A stretch of DNA of 64,000 nt from Sphingomonas sp. PP-F2F-A104-K0414 (GCF_004340945.1 NZ_SLYD01000004.1:62001-126000), one strand, 5' to 3'. Positions 39,758-49,343 are shown, numbered from the stretch's first letter. The notes: generated from the letters alone by a model not told the origin. Made by a program: numbers and translations.

Positions 39758-40132
39758 TTTTTTGCCAGGAAATCCTCGGCTTTTGCTGAGATTGGCCGGT
39801 GGCAACGCCCCGCCGTTATTACACACATTATGACATTCGCGGTTCGTTCTCACGCGTTGATACGGCCGGTCTGTTGTCACCGCACGATCAGATTGTCATC
39901 CGCCCCGCCGTACTCTGCGCCCAAGGAATTAGCGCCAGCATGACCGTCGCTAGCGACAACTCGCGCGGCCCGCTCTTCGCAAAACACTTGCCAGCGTCCA
40001 AGACTGAAGCCGGATCTCTCGGCTATTGCATTTATTTACCGAGGGTTAACCCGCCAGCACCTACCCGAAGCCTACGGGCCATTCACGTCGTCCGCGAGAA
40101 ATCCAGGCCTCTGGCAAGAGAAGGTTCGTTTC
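39758..40132. other. 375-base gap holding the promoter region of the first paralog
   Basis: No supported gene is seen; a 121-codon GTG-started frame (39799-40164) overlaps the next start codon and has no family features. The stretch contains a CtrA-like box at 40035-40050 and a leader similar to that of the second paralog. Confidence 0.5.
40035..40050 (+). promoter_or_regulatory. CtrA-like box upstream of paralog 1
   Basis: TTTACCGAGGGTTAAC fits the alphaproteobacterial CtrA pattern TTAA-N7-TTAA with one mismatch in the first half. A similar 16-base element (12 of 16 identical) lies at the same distance, 81-82 bases, upstream of paralog 2 on the other strand. Confidence 0.4.
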
Positions 40133-41728
40133 ATGATCGGTGTGGATCACGACAAAGTTTTTGACGATTCGGGCACCGCAGCAAATCTGCCCGATGTGGA
40201 CCGCAGACTCATACTTGCCTTTCTCTCCAGCGTCCCCGCTCTTGCATGGGCGGCCGGTAGCGGCAGCGGTAGCGACGCAACGCCTGCAACGGGCGCAGCC
40301 TCCGCAACGGACGGCATAACGGTCGTGACCGGTTCGCCCGCCACACAGAACGCGGTGTCGGCAACGGCGGCAAAGACAGTGGCAGCGTCCACGACCTCGA
40401 AGACGAGCACAACGCCCAGTTTGTTTTCTGCGCAATCGCCGTGGAACTCGACGCCGATCAAACCCCGGCTCGGCAACAACACCCTGCCGACCGCGAAGCA
40501 GGTTCCCTGGATCGAAGAGAGCGCATACTCGTCCAAGATCTTCCGCGCCGCGGCAAACGATAGCCCGATGACCGTCATTGCGGACGACATCGCCAACCAG
40601 CTTCAGGCCGGTGCGGTGACGATCCCGCGGTTTCCCGCAGCGACCATGCCGGCGACCGGTCAGGATGGCCATTGCGAGATCCTGGACCCGGTCGACGGTA
40701 CGCTGCACAGCTTTTACCAACTGCGTCGGACCGCGGGGACATGGCGCGCGGGGAAATATGCCCGTACGTCCGCGCAGGGAAGTGGCTGGGGCACGGTGGC
40801 CAATCCAGACAATGTGCGCGCGGCTGGCTGCTCGACGGCCGGCGGCCTTCTGCTCGCGTCCGAGCTGGGACTGGATATCGTGCCGCACGCCTTGGCGATC
40901 GGCATGGATAAAAACGCGTTCCTGTCGGGGCCGGTCTGGCCGGCAACGCTCCAGGACTATACCGGCGCGACCACGTACAAGGGCGTGCCGGGGCAACGCT
41001 TCCCGATGGGCCGGCTGTTGATGCTGCCCGCTAGTTTCGACGTCGACAAACTCGGCCTGCCGGAATCGAGGGCGATCGCCCGCACGCTGAAAAAATACGG
41101 CGGGTATATCGTCGACGCGACGGTCGGTTCGCTCAACTTCTACGCGGAGATCGGCAGCGGTTGGAACAAGAGCTACGTCAACGGCAAGTACACGGCTGCG
41201 TTCAGTCCCGACATGCAGGCGATCAAGGCGGGATTGCGCCAGCTATTGGCGCAAGACGGTTTCCTCGATCGCGACGGCAAGCCCTACACGCCCACGCCGT
41301 TCCGCTCGATGAACCTCTTGTCGATGCGCGGGCCGTGGCAGAGCTATAACGGGTCGAAGTCGTTCGGTAAGTATGATGCGGCGACCGATCTCTTCCAGGC
41401 CGAGGCGACCGCCGAGCCGCGCACCGTCCGCCAGTTGTTGAACACGCATGATGAGGCCGACCGGTTCGGGTACAAGAAACAAAGCTGGAACCTCAACCCC
41501 GAACCCGGCGTGCGGTATCTCGTGAAAGCGATCGGCGCGGGCGACATGACGGCCACTCTCGCGGTGAACAGCAAGAGTTTCAAACGATATGCGGCGACCA
41601 CCAAGCTTGCGCCCGGTGGTTCCGTAGCGTTCACCTGGCCGACCGATCCGGCGACCGTGACCGAAATCTTCGTCGACAAGCCCGCCGGTGCGGCGGCAAG
41701 CATCCGGTTGGAACTGGTCAAGGCCTAG
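40133..41728 (+). CDS. Exported protein of an uncharacterised family, paralog 1 (no lipobox)
   Basis: The 531-residue product begins with a 22-residue polar stretch, then PDVDRRLILAFLSSVPALAW, a Tat-like signal (Arg24-Arg25) with possible cleavage at AWA-AG. A Ser/Thr/Ala-rich linker (about 42-95) leads into a large conserved domain: SLFSAQSPWNSTPIKP, DGHCEILDPVDGTLHSFYQL, RAAGCSTAGGLLLASELGLD, IVPHALAIGMDKN, RFPMGRLLMLPASFD, ARTLKKYGGYIVDATVGS. This order recalls large secreted proteins of unknown function in actinobacteria (my recollection). A separate C-terminal beta-domain (about 435-531) ends FTWPTDPATVTEIFVDKPAG. No catalytic motif was recognised. It is very similar to the gene at 42988-44565, which points towards it. 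Confidence 0.75.
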   Translation: MIGVDHDKVFDDSGTAANLPDVDRRLILAFLSSVPALAWAAGSGSGSDATPATGAASATDGITVVTGSPATQNAVSATAAKTVAASTTSKTSTTPSLFSAQSPWNSTPIKPRLGNNTLPTAKQVPWIEESAYSSKIFRAAANDSPMTVIADDIANQLQAGAVTIPRFPAATMPATGQDGHCEILDPVDGTLHSFYQLRRTAGTWRAGKYARTSAQGSGWGTVANPDNVRAAGCSTAGGLLLASELGLDIVPHALAIGMDKNAFLSGPVWPATLQDYTGATTYKGVPGQRFPMGRLLMLPASFDVDKLGLPESRAIARTLKKYGGYIVDATVGSLNFYAEIGSGWNKSYVNGKYTAAFSPDMQAIKAGLRQLLAQDGFLDRDGKPYTPTPFRSMNLLSMRGPWQSYNGSKSFGKYDAATDLFQAEATAEPRTVRQLLNTHDEADRFGYKKQSWNLNPEPGVRYLVKAIGAGDMTATLAVNSKSFKRYAATTKLAPGGSVAFTWPTDPATVTEIFVDKPAGAAASIRLELVKA

Positions 41729-42170
41729 CTCAAGAGGCCAGGGACGACGCAGCGACCGGACGAGTCAATAAGGGTGACACCGCAGCGGGGAGGCGTCTTG
41801 GGAAAGCTCAACCCGCTGCGATTGGTGTGATTTGCCACTGCCCCATGCGGTAATCAATCCCCCGCGGGTCCCATTTTGACGCATTGTCGCGGCGAACACG
41901 TGTGACGAGCACGATTGAAAATAGTTCGCCGCGACCTGCACGGCATATCCCGTTCCGGCTTGGCAGGGCACCCTGAATTGACCCGAGCGAGATTAGTGCC
42001 ACGGCGTCTCTCACTGACGTGGCGGTGATGCGGCGTCGGCACCGAACTGTATCAGATGTACTGGCCGCACTTTGATGCGCCAATCTCACGCGGACGCGGG
42101 TCTGCAGACCTTGGCCAGTTTCCACTGGCCTCCCGACATTCGAACAGTCTGCGATCCTCAACTGGACCGA
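41729..42170. other. 442-base gap with no supported gene
   Basis: Short frames exist on both strands (for example a 117-codon minus-strand frame at 41808-42161), but they show no recognisable domain and have basic, uneven composition. This could be decayed coding sequence between the paralogs. Confidence 0.4.
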
Positions 42171-42536
42171 CTATTCCTGGTAATAGTTTGCATACCGCGC
42201 GACGCGATAGCGACCCCGGGTCCGGTATGCCCAGCCCGACAAGGCGAGCCCGAACAGCGGAAATACCACTGACAGGACGCTGGTCGCCGTCAGATGCGAC
42301 GCGATTGCGAGAACGGACGAAACGCCACCCCCGACGGCGAAGACCAGACACGCGTTCATCACGCGGGTCCGCCGTGGGCGTGTATTTGCGACGAAGGGTA
42401 CGACCGCGAGCAGGGCAGCAACGCCGACCATCAGCGGGACCAGCGTCCAGATCGAAACGCCGCTGCTGTACAGCCGGTAGCCCACCAACGCGGATATGAT
42501 AATCGCTATCGAACAGATAGCACGCAACAGACCCAT
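42171..42536 (-). CDS. Small integral membrane protein between the two paralogs
   Basis: The 121-residue product has three or four hydrophobic helices: ICSIAIIISALVGYRLYSSG, WTLVPLMVGVAALLAVVPFV, ACLVFAVGGGVSSVLAIASH, and SVLSVVFPLFGLALSGWAY. Short basic loops (NTRPRRTRV) and a basic/aromatic C-terminus (RTRGRYRVARYANYYQE) follow. A GAGGA ribosome-binding site lies seven bases upstream of the ATG, which supports expression. No family was recognised. It is transcribed in the same direction as paralog 2 but after a 450-base gap, so joint expression is uncertain. Confidence 0.7.
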   Translation of the reverse strand: MGLLRAICSIAIIISALVGYRLYSSGVSIWTLVPLMVGVAALLAVVPFVANTRPRRTRVMNACLVFAVGGGVSSVLAIASHLTATSVLSVVFPLFGLALSGWAYRTRGRYRVARYANYYQE

Positions 42537-42987
42537 CCGTGATTCCTCGTGGTAGTAAATTGTCCCAAAGAAGGCACCGTCGTCAGGTTACGTGCCGCCG
42601 GGTCGTGCTTCCATGCACGCCGCCGGGTTAACGGCACCATACCGACTCCGCTCTGAAACGGCTTCTTCAGCCTATGTAACACATATCAAACTTTTTTCTC
42701 GGCTTCACAGCGCAACTTACCAGGATGACGACGACGCCGAAGCCCGCTTGGCCAGTCTCGTTCGCCACCCATCCCCTCCGCGAACGCTACGAAGAAAGCG
42801 ATGCCTTGCGTCACCCCGACGTCACGGATGCAGACGACTTAGACGTCCGCCCAAGTGGTCCGAAATCTGGAAGGGCTGGAAACCCTGGCGATTCCCGTTC
42901 CCGGAAAGTGAAGCGGCGGGCGCGGCTACGCTGCAACCGTCAGGCGCTGGATGTCACCGCCCTCCCCTGCAGCCTGCTGGACTTCGC
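42537..42987. other. 451-base gap with no supported gene
   Basis: The stretch contains AT-richer sequence (ACACATATCAAACTTTTTTC near 42680). A plus-strand frame from 42725 shows no family features and runs antisense into paralog 2. No repeat or RNA gene was seen. Confidence 0.4.
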
Positions 42988-44565
42988 TCAGGCTTTGACC
43001 AATTCGAGCCGGATGTTGGCCGCGGCGCCGGCGGGCTTGTCGAGATAGATTTCGGTAACGGTGCCCGAATCGGTAGGCCATGTGAACGTCGCCGACTGTC
43101 CGGGTGCCAGCTTTCCGGTCGTGCCGTAATTGGCTTTGTAGTCGCTCTTCTTCACGCTCAGCGTCGCCATGATGTCACCGTCACCGATCGCGCGAACGGT
43201 GTATTTCACACCCGGCTCTGGGTTGAGGTTCCAACTCTGCTTCTTCCATTTGAAGCGGTCGGGATCGTTGTCGTCGTGCGTGTAGAGAATCTGTCGAATG
43301 GTGCGGGCGTCGGTGGTCGCCTCGGCTTGGAAGAGGTCGGCCGCCGCATCGTACCGGCCGAACACCTTCGAACCATTATAGCTCTGCCAAAGGCCGCGCA
43401 TCGACAGCAGATTCATCGCGCGGAACGGGGTCGGCGTGAACGGCGTGCCATCCCGGTCCAGATAGCCGCTCTGCGACACGACCTGACGAATCGCGGCCTT
43501 GATCGCCTGCATGTCGGGACTGAACGCGGCGGTGTATTTGCCGTCGACCATGCTCTTGTTCCAGCCGCTGCCGGTCTCGGCGTAGATGTTCATCGACCCG
43601 ACCGTCGCGTCGACGATATACCCGCCATATTTCTTCAACGTCCGCGCGATCGCCCTCGATTCCGCGAGGCCCAGCTTGTCGACGTCGAAACTGGCTGGCA
43701 GCATGAGAAGCGCCCCCATCGGGAAACGCTGCCCCGCCACACCCTTATAGGTGGTTGCCCCGGTATAATCCTCGAGGGTCGCCGGCCAGATCGGTCCTGG
43801 CATGAAGGCGTTCTTGTCCATCCCGATCGCAAGCGCGTGCGGCACGATGTCGAGACCAAGTTCGGACGCGAGCAACAGGCCACCGGCCGTCGAGCAACCA
43901 GCCGCGCGCACATTGTCCGGATTGGCGACCGTGCCCCAGCCGCTGCCCTGCCACGATGACCGCGCGTACTTGCCCGCGTGCCAACTACCGGCTGTCTTAC
44001 GCAATTGGTAAAAGCTGTGAAGCGTACCGTCGATCGTGTCCAGGATCTCACAATGGCCATCCTGCCCCGTCGCCGGCATGGTCGCTGCGGGAAACCGGGG
44101 GATCGTCACGGTGCCCGCTTCGAGCTGGTTGGCGATATCGTCCGTGGTGACGGTCATCGGACTGTCGCTGGCCACTGCACGGAAGATCTTGGAGGAGTAT
44201 GCGCCTTCCTCGACCCACGGGGTCTGATTGGCGCTCGGCAGGGTATCACTGCCGAGGACAGGATTGACCGGCGTCGCGTTCCAGGCCGACTGCGCGGAAA
44301 ACAGGCTGGACGATGAACTCGCTGGAGTCGCTGATGGGGCCGGTGTCACCACCGCTACCGGGGTCGCGACCGGCGCAGCGGCGGAAGCAGGCACGACCGT
44401 CACGCTATCTGTGGCCGGTGCTGCGCCGCTCCCGCCACCACAGCCCCCCAATGCCAGAATGGGCGCGCTGGAGAGAAACGCGAGGAGTTGCCTGCGATCG
44501 AAATCGGGCAGCTCCACAGCTGTACCCAAATTTCCAAAATTTTCCTGGTGATCCAAGGCGATCAT
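42988..44565 (-). CDS. Exported lipoprotein of an uncharacterised family, paralog 2
   Basis: The 525-residue product is a close homolog of the one at 40133-41728 over nearly its whole length, with long shared blocks such as AAGCSTAGGLLLASELGLDI, SGWGTVANPDNVRAAGC and ARTLKKYGGYIVDATVGS. The signal region reads PDFDRRQLLAFLSSAPILAL followed by GGC. The twin arginine (24-25) and the cysteine at 42 in LGGC suggest a Tat-exported lipoprotein, unlike paralog 1, where the cysteine is missing. A poly-Ala/Thr/Val linker (about 45-90) is less conserved than the core. The first 35 or so bases of leader also match paralog 1. The two genes form a large inverted repeat around a 1.26-kb spacer. Confidence 0.75.
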   Translation of the reverse strand: MIALDHQENFGNLGTAVELPDFDRRQLLAFLSSAPILALGGCGGGSGAAPATDSVTVVPASAAAPVATPVAVVTPAPSATPASSSSSLFSAQSAWNATPVNPVLGSDTLPSANQTPWVEEGAYSSKIFRAVASDSPMTVTTDDIANQLEAGTVTIPRFPAATMPATGQDGHCEILDTIDGTLHSFYQLRKTAGSWHAGKYARSSWQGSGWGTVANPDNVRAAGCSTAGGLLLASELGLDIVPHALAIGMDKNAFMPGPIWPATLEDYTGATTYKGVAGQRFPMGALLMLPASFDVDKLGLAESRAIARTLKKYGGYIVDATVGSMNIYAETGSGWNKSMVDGKYTAAFSPDMQAIKAAIRQVVSQSGYLDRDGTPFTPTPFRAMNLLSMRGLWQSYNGSKVFGRYDAAADLFQAEATTDARTIRQILYTHDDNDPDRFKWKKQSWNLNPEPGVKYTVRAIGDGDIMATLSVKKSDYKANYGTTGKLAPGQSATFTWPTDSGTVTEIYLDKPAGAAANIRLELVKA

Positions 44566-44867
44566 GCAACAAACCTTCTCATGCCATGGACCCAGATTAC
44601 CCGCCGGTTAAGGATGGCCCACGACCTGAGAAGTAGGGCCGCGGGGTAAACCGTTGGTAAATTTTCGCTGAGAGTTCATCCAGGATAAGGCACCTGACAA
44701 ACACCAGGATCATGCCGCGCAGATACGACAGCCGAAAAATCGCCACCACGAAGCCTCGCGCGGAACCGTCGACGTACGGCTCCGCGGGGTGCGGTTAGAA
44801 CGATTACTCGGAGCATCCGGAGACACGGCGATCACGCATCGAAGCGTTCGCCGCATCCCCTGGTAGA
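44566..44867. other. 302-base gap with the paralog 2 promoter region
   Basis: The side next to paralog 2 holds its leader and the CtrA-like box at 44646-44661. The rest, down to the transporter stop, has no supported gene. A minus-strand frame here that continues to 45291 is antisense or out of frame with the transporter and is not credible. Confidence 0.5.
44646..44661 (-). promoter_or_regulatory. CtrA-like box upstream of paralog 2
   Basis: On the minus strand this reads TTTACCAACGGTTTAC, 81 bases upstream of the ATG. It matches TTAA-N7-TTAA with two mismatches and matches the element before paralog 1 at 12 of 16 positions, at the same distance from the start. Confidence 0.35.
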
Positions 44868-46193
44868 TCAGTGAACGGTGACGGGATCGGGCAGCGCGTC
44901 GGTGACGCGTGAGCCCCACACCGCGTAAAACAGGATGTAGAGTTCGCACGCCGCGGTGAGCAGGAACGAGATCTGCAACCCGTACGTGTCGGCGAGCCAG
45001 CCCTGAACGATCACCAGCGCGCCGCCCGCGATCGCCATGATCAGCAGCCCCGACCCTTCCTCGGTCAGCGGCCCCAGGCCGCGGATGCCGAGCGTGAAGA
45101 TCGTCGGGAACATGATCGAGTGGAACAGGCCGACCGAGATCAGCGCCCACATCGCGACGTGGCCGGTGGTGAAGGTCGCGATCAGCATGACGACGAACGC
45201 GCCGATGCTCGCCACCGCCAGCACGCGCTCGGCGGGGATCGTCCGCATCACGACGCTGCCGACCAGCCGGCCGACCATCATCCCGCCCCACAGGATGAAC
45301 AGATAGTGCGAGGCCTGCTCGTGCGTCAGATTACCGATCTGCGGCTGGCTGACGAAGTTGATGAACAGATTGGCGACCCCAATCTCGGCGATCAGGTAGA
45401 TGAAGATCGCCGGGATGCCGAGCACCAGGTTGCGGTGCGACCAGAGCGACAGGCCCTTGCGGTCGGCCTTCGCCGAGCGCTGCGTCGCAGTACCCATCGC
45501 CGGCAGCGGGAATCGCGCGATCACGATCGCGAGCACCACCAGCACGCCCGCGACGATCAGATACGGCAACACCACCGACTGTGCGTCGGCAAGCCGCTCG
45601 GCCGGAGTCAGCACCGCGGTCGATCCGGCAACCGCGGTCCCCGAGGTCGAGCGACCGAGGATCAGATAGCCGCCGAACAACGGCGCCAGCGTCGCGCCGG
45701 CCGAGTTGAACGCCTGCACGAGATTGAGTCGCGACGACGCGGTCTCGGGCGGACCGACGACCGCGACATACGGGTTGGCAGCGACCTGAAGCAACGTGAT
45801 GCCACTGGCGATCACGAACAGCGCGACCAGCGTGACGCCGTAGCTTGGCAGCCGTGCGGCGGGCACCATCATCAGCGCGCCGACCGCCATCAGCCCCAGC
45901 CCGAACACCATCGCGCGCTGATAGCCGACCCGCTCGATCAGCTTGGCGGACGGGATCGACGCAAAGAAATAGGCGATGAACCAGACGCTCTCGATCAGCG
46001 TGGTCTGCGTATAGCTGAGGTCGAACACGCTGCGCAGGTGCGGCAGCAACGTGTTGTTGATGACGGTGATGAAGCCCCACATGAAGAACAGGCTGGCGAG
46101 CAGGGTCAGCGCAGAGCGATAACTGGGGCTACCCGTCGCGGTGACGGGTGCAGCGCCGGTCTGCGTCTGTGTCGGCTGTATCGGCATGGCCAT
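44868..46193 (-). CDS. FucP/GluP-type sugar:proton symporter (MFS)
   Basis: The 441-residue product has twelve transmembrane helices. It belongs to the fucose/glucose-galactose branch of the major facilitator superfamily: FFMWGFITVINNTLLPHLRS in helix 1, ESVWFIAYFFASIPSAKLIERVGY after helix 2, LLQVAANPYVAVVGPPETASSRLNLVQAFNSAGATLAP, and GLFHSIMFPTIFTLGIRGLG late. It imports a monosaccharide with a proton; the specificity (fucose, galactose, arabinose or xylose) is not readable. It is divergent from galM-xylD-GH43, with a palindromic operator candidate between them. Confidence 0.9.
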   Translation of the reverse strand: MAMPIQPTQTQTGAAPVTATGSPSYRSALTLLASLFFMWGFITVINNTLLPHLRSVFDLSYTQTTLIESVWFIAYFFASIPSAKLIERVGYQRAMVFGLGLMAVGALMMVPAARLPSYGVTLVALFVIASGITLLQVAANPYVAVVGPPETASSRLNLVQAFNSAGATLAPLFGGYLILGRSTSGTAVAGSTAVLTPAERLADAQSVVLPYLIVAGVLVVLAIVIARFPLPAMGTATQRSAKADRKGLSLWSHRNLVLGIPAIFIYLIAEIGVANLFINFVSQPQIGNLTHEQASHYLFILWGGMMVGRLVGSVVMRTIPAERVLAVASIGAFVVMLIATFTTGHVAMWALISVGLFHSIMFPTIFTLGIRGLGPLTEEGSGLLIMAIAGGALVIVQGWLADTYGLQISFLLTAACELYILFYAVWGSRVTDALPDPVTVH

Positions 46194-46259
46194 ATTCGTT
46201 CATCCTCCGCGCCATGTCGGTGACTGGAACAGTCTTTTCCCGCACGGCTTGCCCAGAAA

Positions 46260-46278
46260 TATATTGTCTGACTATATA
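46260..46278. promoter_or_regulatory. Candidate GntR-type operator between the sugar transporter and galM
   Basis: TATATTGTCTGACTATATA is a near-perfect inverted repeat around a central T, with the TTGTC-N-GAC core typical of FadR-subfamily GntR repressors. It lies 67 bases before the transporter start and 50 bases before the galM start, so one protein could control both divergent units. No GntR gene is in the window. Confidence 0.45.
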
Positions 46279-46327
46279 GCCGAACAAGGCGCGTCAACGG
46301 CGTCGGCGATCAGGGATGGGAACCGGA

Positions 46328-47473
46328 ATGCGTGCAATCAGGAAGACGGGGATCATCGTGGCAACCTTGCTGGCAGCGCTTTCGGCGCACGCAGCCGACG
46401 CGGCAGAGGCGAAGCGCACGCTCGCCGGAACGCTGAAGGACGGCACCGCGATCGAGGCGGTGACGCTTAGCAATGCGCACGGCGTTTCCGCGAAGATCCT
46501 GTCCTATGGCGCGACGCTCCAATCGTTGATGGGGCCCGACCGTGCCGGCAAGATCGCCGATGTCGTGCTCGGCTACGATGACCTCGCCTCCTATGTCGAC
46601 CATCCCAATTTCTTCGGCGTGACGGTCGGGCGTTACGCCAACCGCATCGCCGGTGGCCGCTTCACGCTCGACGGCAAGGCCTATCAGTTACCGCTCAACG
46701 ACAAGGTCAACTCGCTGCATGGCGGCGGCGAGGGCTTCGACAAGGTCGCCTGGACGGTCGTGTCGGTGAAGAGCGGACCGACCGCGACGCTCGTGCTCGG
46801 TCATCGCAGCCCCGACGGCGAGTCGGGCTATCCGGGCAACCTCGACGTCACCGTCACCTACACGCTCGACGAAGCCGGCAACCTCGGCATTGCGTATGAC
46901 GCGAAGACCGACGCGCCGACGATCGTCAACATGACCAACCACGCGATCTTCGATCTCGGCGGCGAGGGCTCGGCGATGGGCGCGAACGGCCACCGGCTGA
47001 CGATCCCCGCCAAGGCGATCACACCCGTCGACGATAAACTGATTCCGACAGGCGCGCTGCAACCCGTCCAAGGCACGGTATTCGACTTCCGCAGCGGCCG
47101 GATCGTCGGCGAGGGTATTCGCGACGGCCGGGACCAGCAGATCCGCTACGGCCATGGCTACGACCACAATTTCGCGCTCGACAAGGGCCTGACCGCCAAA
47201 CCCGAACTGGCCGCACGGCTGCAGGATCCCGTGTCCGGAAGAGTCCTCGACGTGCTCACGACCGAACCCGGCGTGCAGTTCTATACCGGCAATTTCCTCG
47301 ACGGCACGTTCGTCGGCAAGAAGGGCCATCTGTACCGCATGGGAGACGGCATCGCACTCGAACCACAGAAATTCCCGGATGCGCCGAACAAGCCCAGTTT
47401 CATTTCCGCCCGCGTCGACCCAGGCAAACCCTATCACCATGCGATGATCTACCGCCTCTCCGTCGCGCGCTGA
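46328..47473 (+). CDS. galM: Exported aldose 1-epimerase (mutarotase)
   Basis: GalM interconverts alpha and beta anomers of aldoses. The 381-residue product has a signal peptide ([20 protein letters not shown], cleaved near HAA), so it acts in the periplasm. Family features include [35 protein letters not shown], the catalytic-region histidine in [19 protein letters not shown], and the catalytic glutamate in [12 protein letters not shown]. An ATG 12 bases upstream (46316) is equally in frame. It opens the pentose operon with xylD and two GH43 genes, where it would supply the right anomer of released sugars. Confidence 0.9.
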   Translation: MRAIRKTGIIVATLLAALSAHAADAAEAKRTLAGTLKDGTAIEAVTLSNAHGVSAKILSYGATLQSLMGPDRAGKIADVVLGYDDLASYVDHPNFFGVTVGRYANRIAGGRFTLDGKAYQLPLNDKVNSLHGGGEGFDKVAWTVVSVKSGPTATLVLGHRSPDGESGYPGNLDVTVTYTLDEAGNLGIAYDAKTDAPTIVNMTNHAIFDLGGEGSAMGANGHRLTIPAKAITPVDDKLIPTGALQPVQGTVFDFRSGRIVGEGIRDGRDQQIRYGHGYDHNFALDKGLTAKPELAARLQDPVSGRVLDVLTTEPGVQFYTGNFLDGTFVGKKGHLYRMGDGIALEPQKFPDAPNKPSFISARVDPGKPYHHAMIYRLSVAR

Positions 47474-47498
47474 TAGTCGATCTCCAGAAAGCTCTCCG

Positions 47499-49301
47499 AT
47501 GACTGACATGCCTAAGCTTCCCCAGCCGCTCCGAAGCCGCGCGTGGTTCGACAACCCCGAGAATATCGACATGACCGCGCTCTATCTCGAGCGCTATCTG
47601 AACTTCGGGCTGAGCCTGGAGGAACTGCGCTCGGGCAAGCCGATCATCGGCATCGCGCAGACCGGCAGCGACCTGTCCCCCTGCAACCGCCACCACCTCG
47701 TGCTCGCCGAACGCCTGCGCGAAGGCATCCGTGAAGCCGGCGGCATCGCGCTCGAATTCCCGGTCCATCCGATCCAGGAAACCGGCAAGCGCCCGACCGC
47801 CGGGCTCGACCGCAACCTCGCCTATCTGGCGCTGGTCGAGGTGCTCTACGGCTATCCGCTCGACGGCGTCGTGCTGACGATCGGCTGCGACAAGACCACG
47901 CCGGCCTGCCTGATGGCCGCGGCGACCGTCAACATCCCGGCGATCGCGCTGTCGGTGGGCCCGATGCTCAACGGCTGGCACAAGGGCGAGCGCACCGGCT
48001 CGGGGACGATCGTGTGGAAGGCGCGCGAGCTGCTCGCGACCGGCGCGATCGACGACGAGGGCTTCATCAAGCTCGTCGCGTCGTCGGCGCCGTCGACCGG
48101 TTACTGCAACACGATGGGCACCGCGACGACGATGAATTCGCTCGCCGAGGCGCTCGGCATGCAGCTGCCCGGCTCGGCCGCAATCCCCGCGCCGTACCGC
48201 GACCGCCAGGAGGTCGCGTACAAGACCGGCAAGCGGATCGTCGACATGGTTGCGGAGGATCTCAAGCCCTCTGACATCCTCACCAAAGAGGCGTTCCACA
48301 ACGCGATCGTCGTCAATTCGGCGATCGGCGGCTCGACCAACGCACCGATCCACCTGGCCGCGATCGCGCGTCACATCGGCGTCGACCTGCCGATCGACGA
48401 CTGGCAGATTCACGGCCACAAGGTGCCGCTGATGGTCAACCTCCAGCCCGCCGGGGAATATCTCGGCGAGGATTACTACCATGCCGGCGGCGTCCCCGCT
48501 GTCGTATCCGAGTTGATGAAGCAGGGCCTGATCCACGAGGACGCGATGACCGCGAACGGCAAGTCGATCGGCGACAATTGCCGGACCGCGACGATCGAGG
48601 ACGAGCGCGTCATCCGCCCGTTCGCGACGCCGTTGCTGGAAGATGCCGGCTTCATCGTGCTGCGCGGCAATTTGTTCGACTCGGCGATCATGAAGACCAG
48701 CGTGATCTCGCCGGAGTTCCGCGAACGGTATTTGTCGAACCCCGCCGATCCAGAAGCCTTCGAAGGCCCCGCGGTCGTATTCGACGGCCCGGAGGATTAC
48801 CATCACCGGATCGACGATCCCTCGCTCGGCATCACGACCGACACGTTGCTGTTCATGCGTGGCGCCGGCCCGATCGGCTATCCAGGCGCGGCCGAGGTCG
48901 TGAACATGCGGCCGCCCGCCTATCTGATCCGCGAAGGCGTCCATGCCCTCCCCTGCATCGGCGACGGCCGCCAGTCCGGCACGTCGGGCTCCCCCTCGAT
49001 CCTCAACGCCAGCCCCGAAGCCGCAGCAATGGGCGGCCTCGCGCTGATCCGGACCGGTGACCGGGTTCGCATCGACCTCGCCAAGGGATCGGCTAACGTC
49101 CTGATCTCCGACGAGGACCTCGCCGAGCGTCGCCGCGCACTCACCGAAGCCGGCGGCTATGCGTATCCCCGATCGCAGACGCCCTGGCAGGAAATCCAGC
49201 GGGCTACCGTGGGCCAGATGGAGACCGGCGCGATTCTCGAAGGCGCCGAGAAGTATCAGCGCATCGCACAGACCATGGGCCTGCCGCGCGACAATCACTG
49301 A
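47499..49301 (+). CDS. xylD: Pentonate dehydratase, probably D-xylonate dehydratase (IlvD/EDD family)
   Basis: XylD dehydrates D-xylonate to 2-keto-3-deoxy-D-xylonate in the Weimberg pathway. The 600-residue product resembles Caulobacter XylD throughout, for example [20 protein letters not shown] and [20 protein letters not shown]. The iron-sulfur ligands are Cys62 (SPCNRH), Cys130 (GCDKTTPAC) and Cys203 (GYCNTMGT), and the C-terminus carries [20 protein letters not shown]. An L-arabinonate dehydratase role is possible because these enzymes overlap in sequence and specificity. It lies 25 bases after galM and before two GH43 genes. Confidence 0.87.
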   Translation: MTDMPKLPQPLRSRAWFDNPENIDMTALYLERYLNFGLSLEELRSGKPIIGIAQTGSDLSPCNRHHLVLAERLREGIREAGGIALEFPVHPIQETGKRPTAGLDRNLAYLALVEVLYGYPLDGVVLTIGCDKTTPACLMAAATVNIPAIALSVGPMLNGWHKGERTGSGTIVWKARELLATGAIDDEGFIKLVASSAPSTGYCNTMGTATTMNSLAEALGMQLPGSAAIPAPYRDRQEVAYKTGKRIVDMVAEDLKPSDILTKEAFHNAIVVNSAIGGSTNAPIHLAAIARHIGVDLPIDDWQIHGHKVPLMVNLQPAGEYLGEDYYHAGGVPAVVSELMKQGLIHEDAMTANGKSIGDNCRTATIEDERVIRPFATPLLEDAGFIVLRGNLFDSAIMKTSVISPEFRERYLSNPADPEAFEGPAVVFDGPEDYHHRIDDPSLGITTDTLLFMRGAGPIGYPGAAEVVNMRPPAYLIREGVHALPCIGDGRQSGTSGSPSILNASPEAAAMGGLALIRTGDRVRIDLAKGSANVLISDEDLAERRRALTEAGGYAYPRSQTPWQEIQRATVGQMETGAILEGAEKYQRIAQTMGLPRDNH

Positions 49302-49343
49302 GGTCACCCGCGCGGTACGGATCCGTTCAGACCAGGAGTTCCT

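Noticed and set aside
41808..42161. Minus-strand frame considered as a transposase remnant
   Set aside because: The stretch SKWDPRGIDYRMGQWQITP looked suggestive, but no catalytic triad, terminal inverted repeats or target duplication could be found.
42592..43048. Plus-strand frames entering paralog 2 from its 3' side
   Set aside because: They overlap the C-terminal coding part of paralog 2 in antisense, and no domain was recognised.
39683..44867. Integrative element at tRNA-Asn
   Set aside because: No integrase, no repeated tRNA 3' end at the far side, and no mobility genes were seen; only the location is suggestive.
47400..49307. Minus-strand frame of 635 codons opposite xylD
   Set aside because: xylD on the plus strand is complete with all iron-sulfur ligands; the antisense frame is a GC-content shadow.
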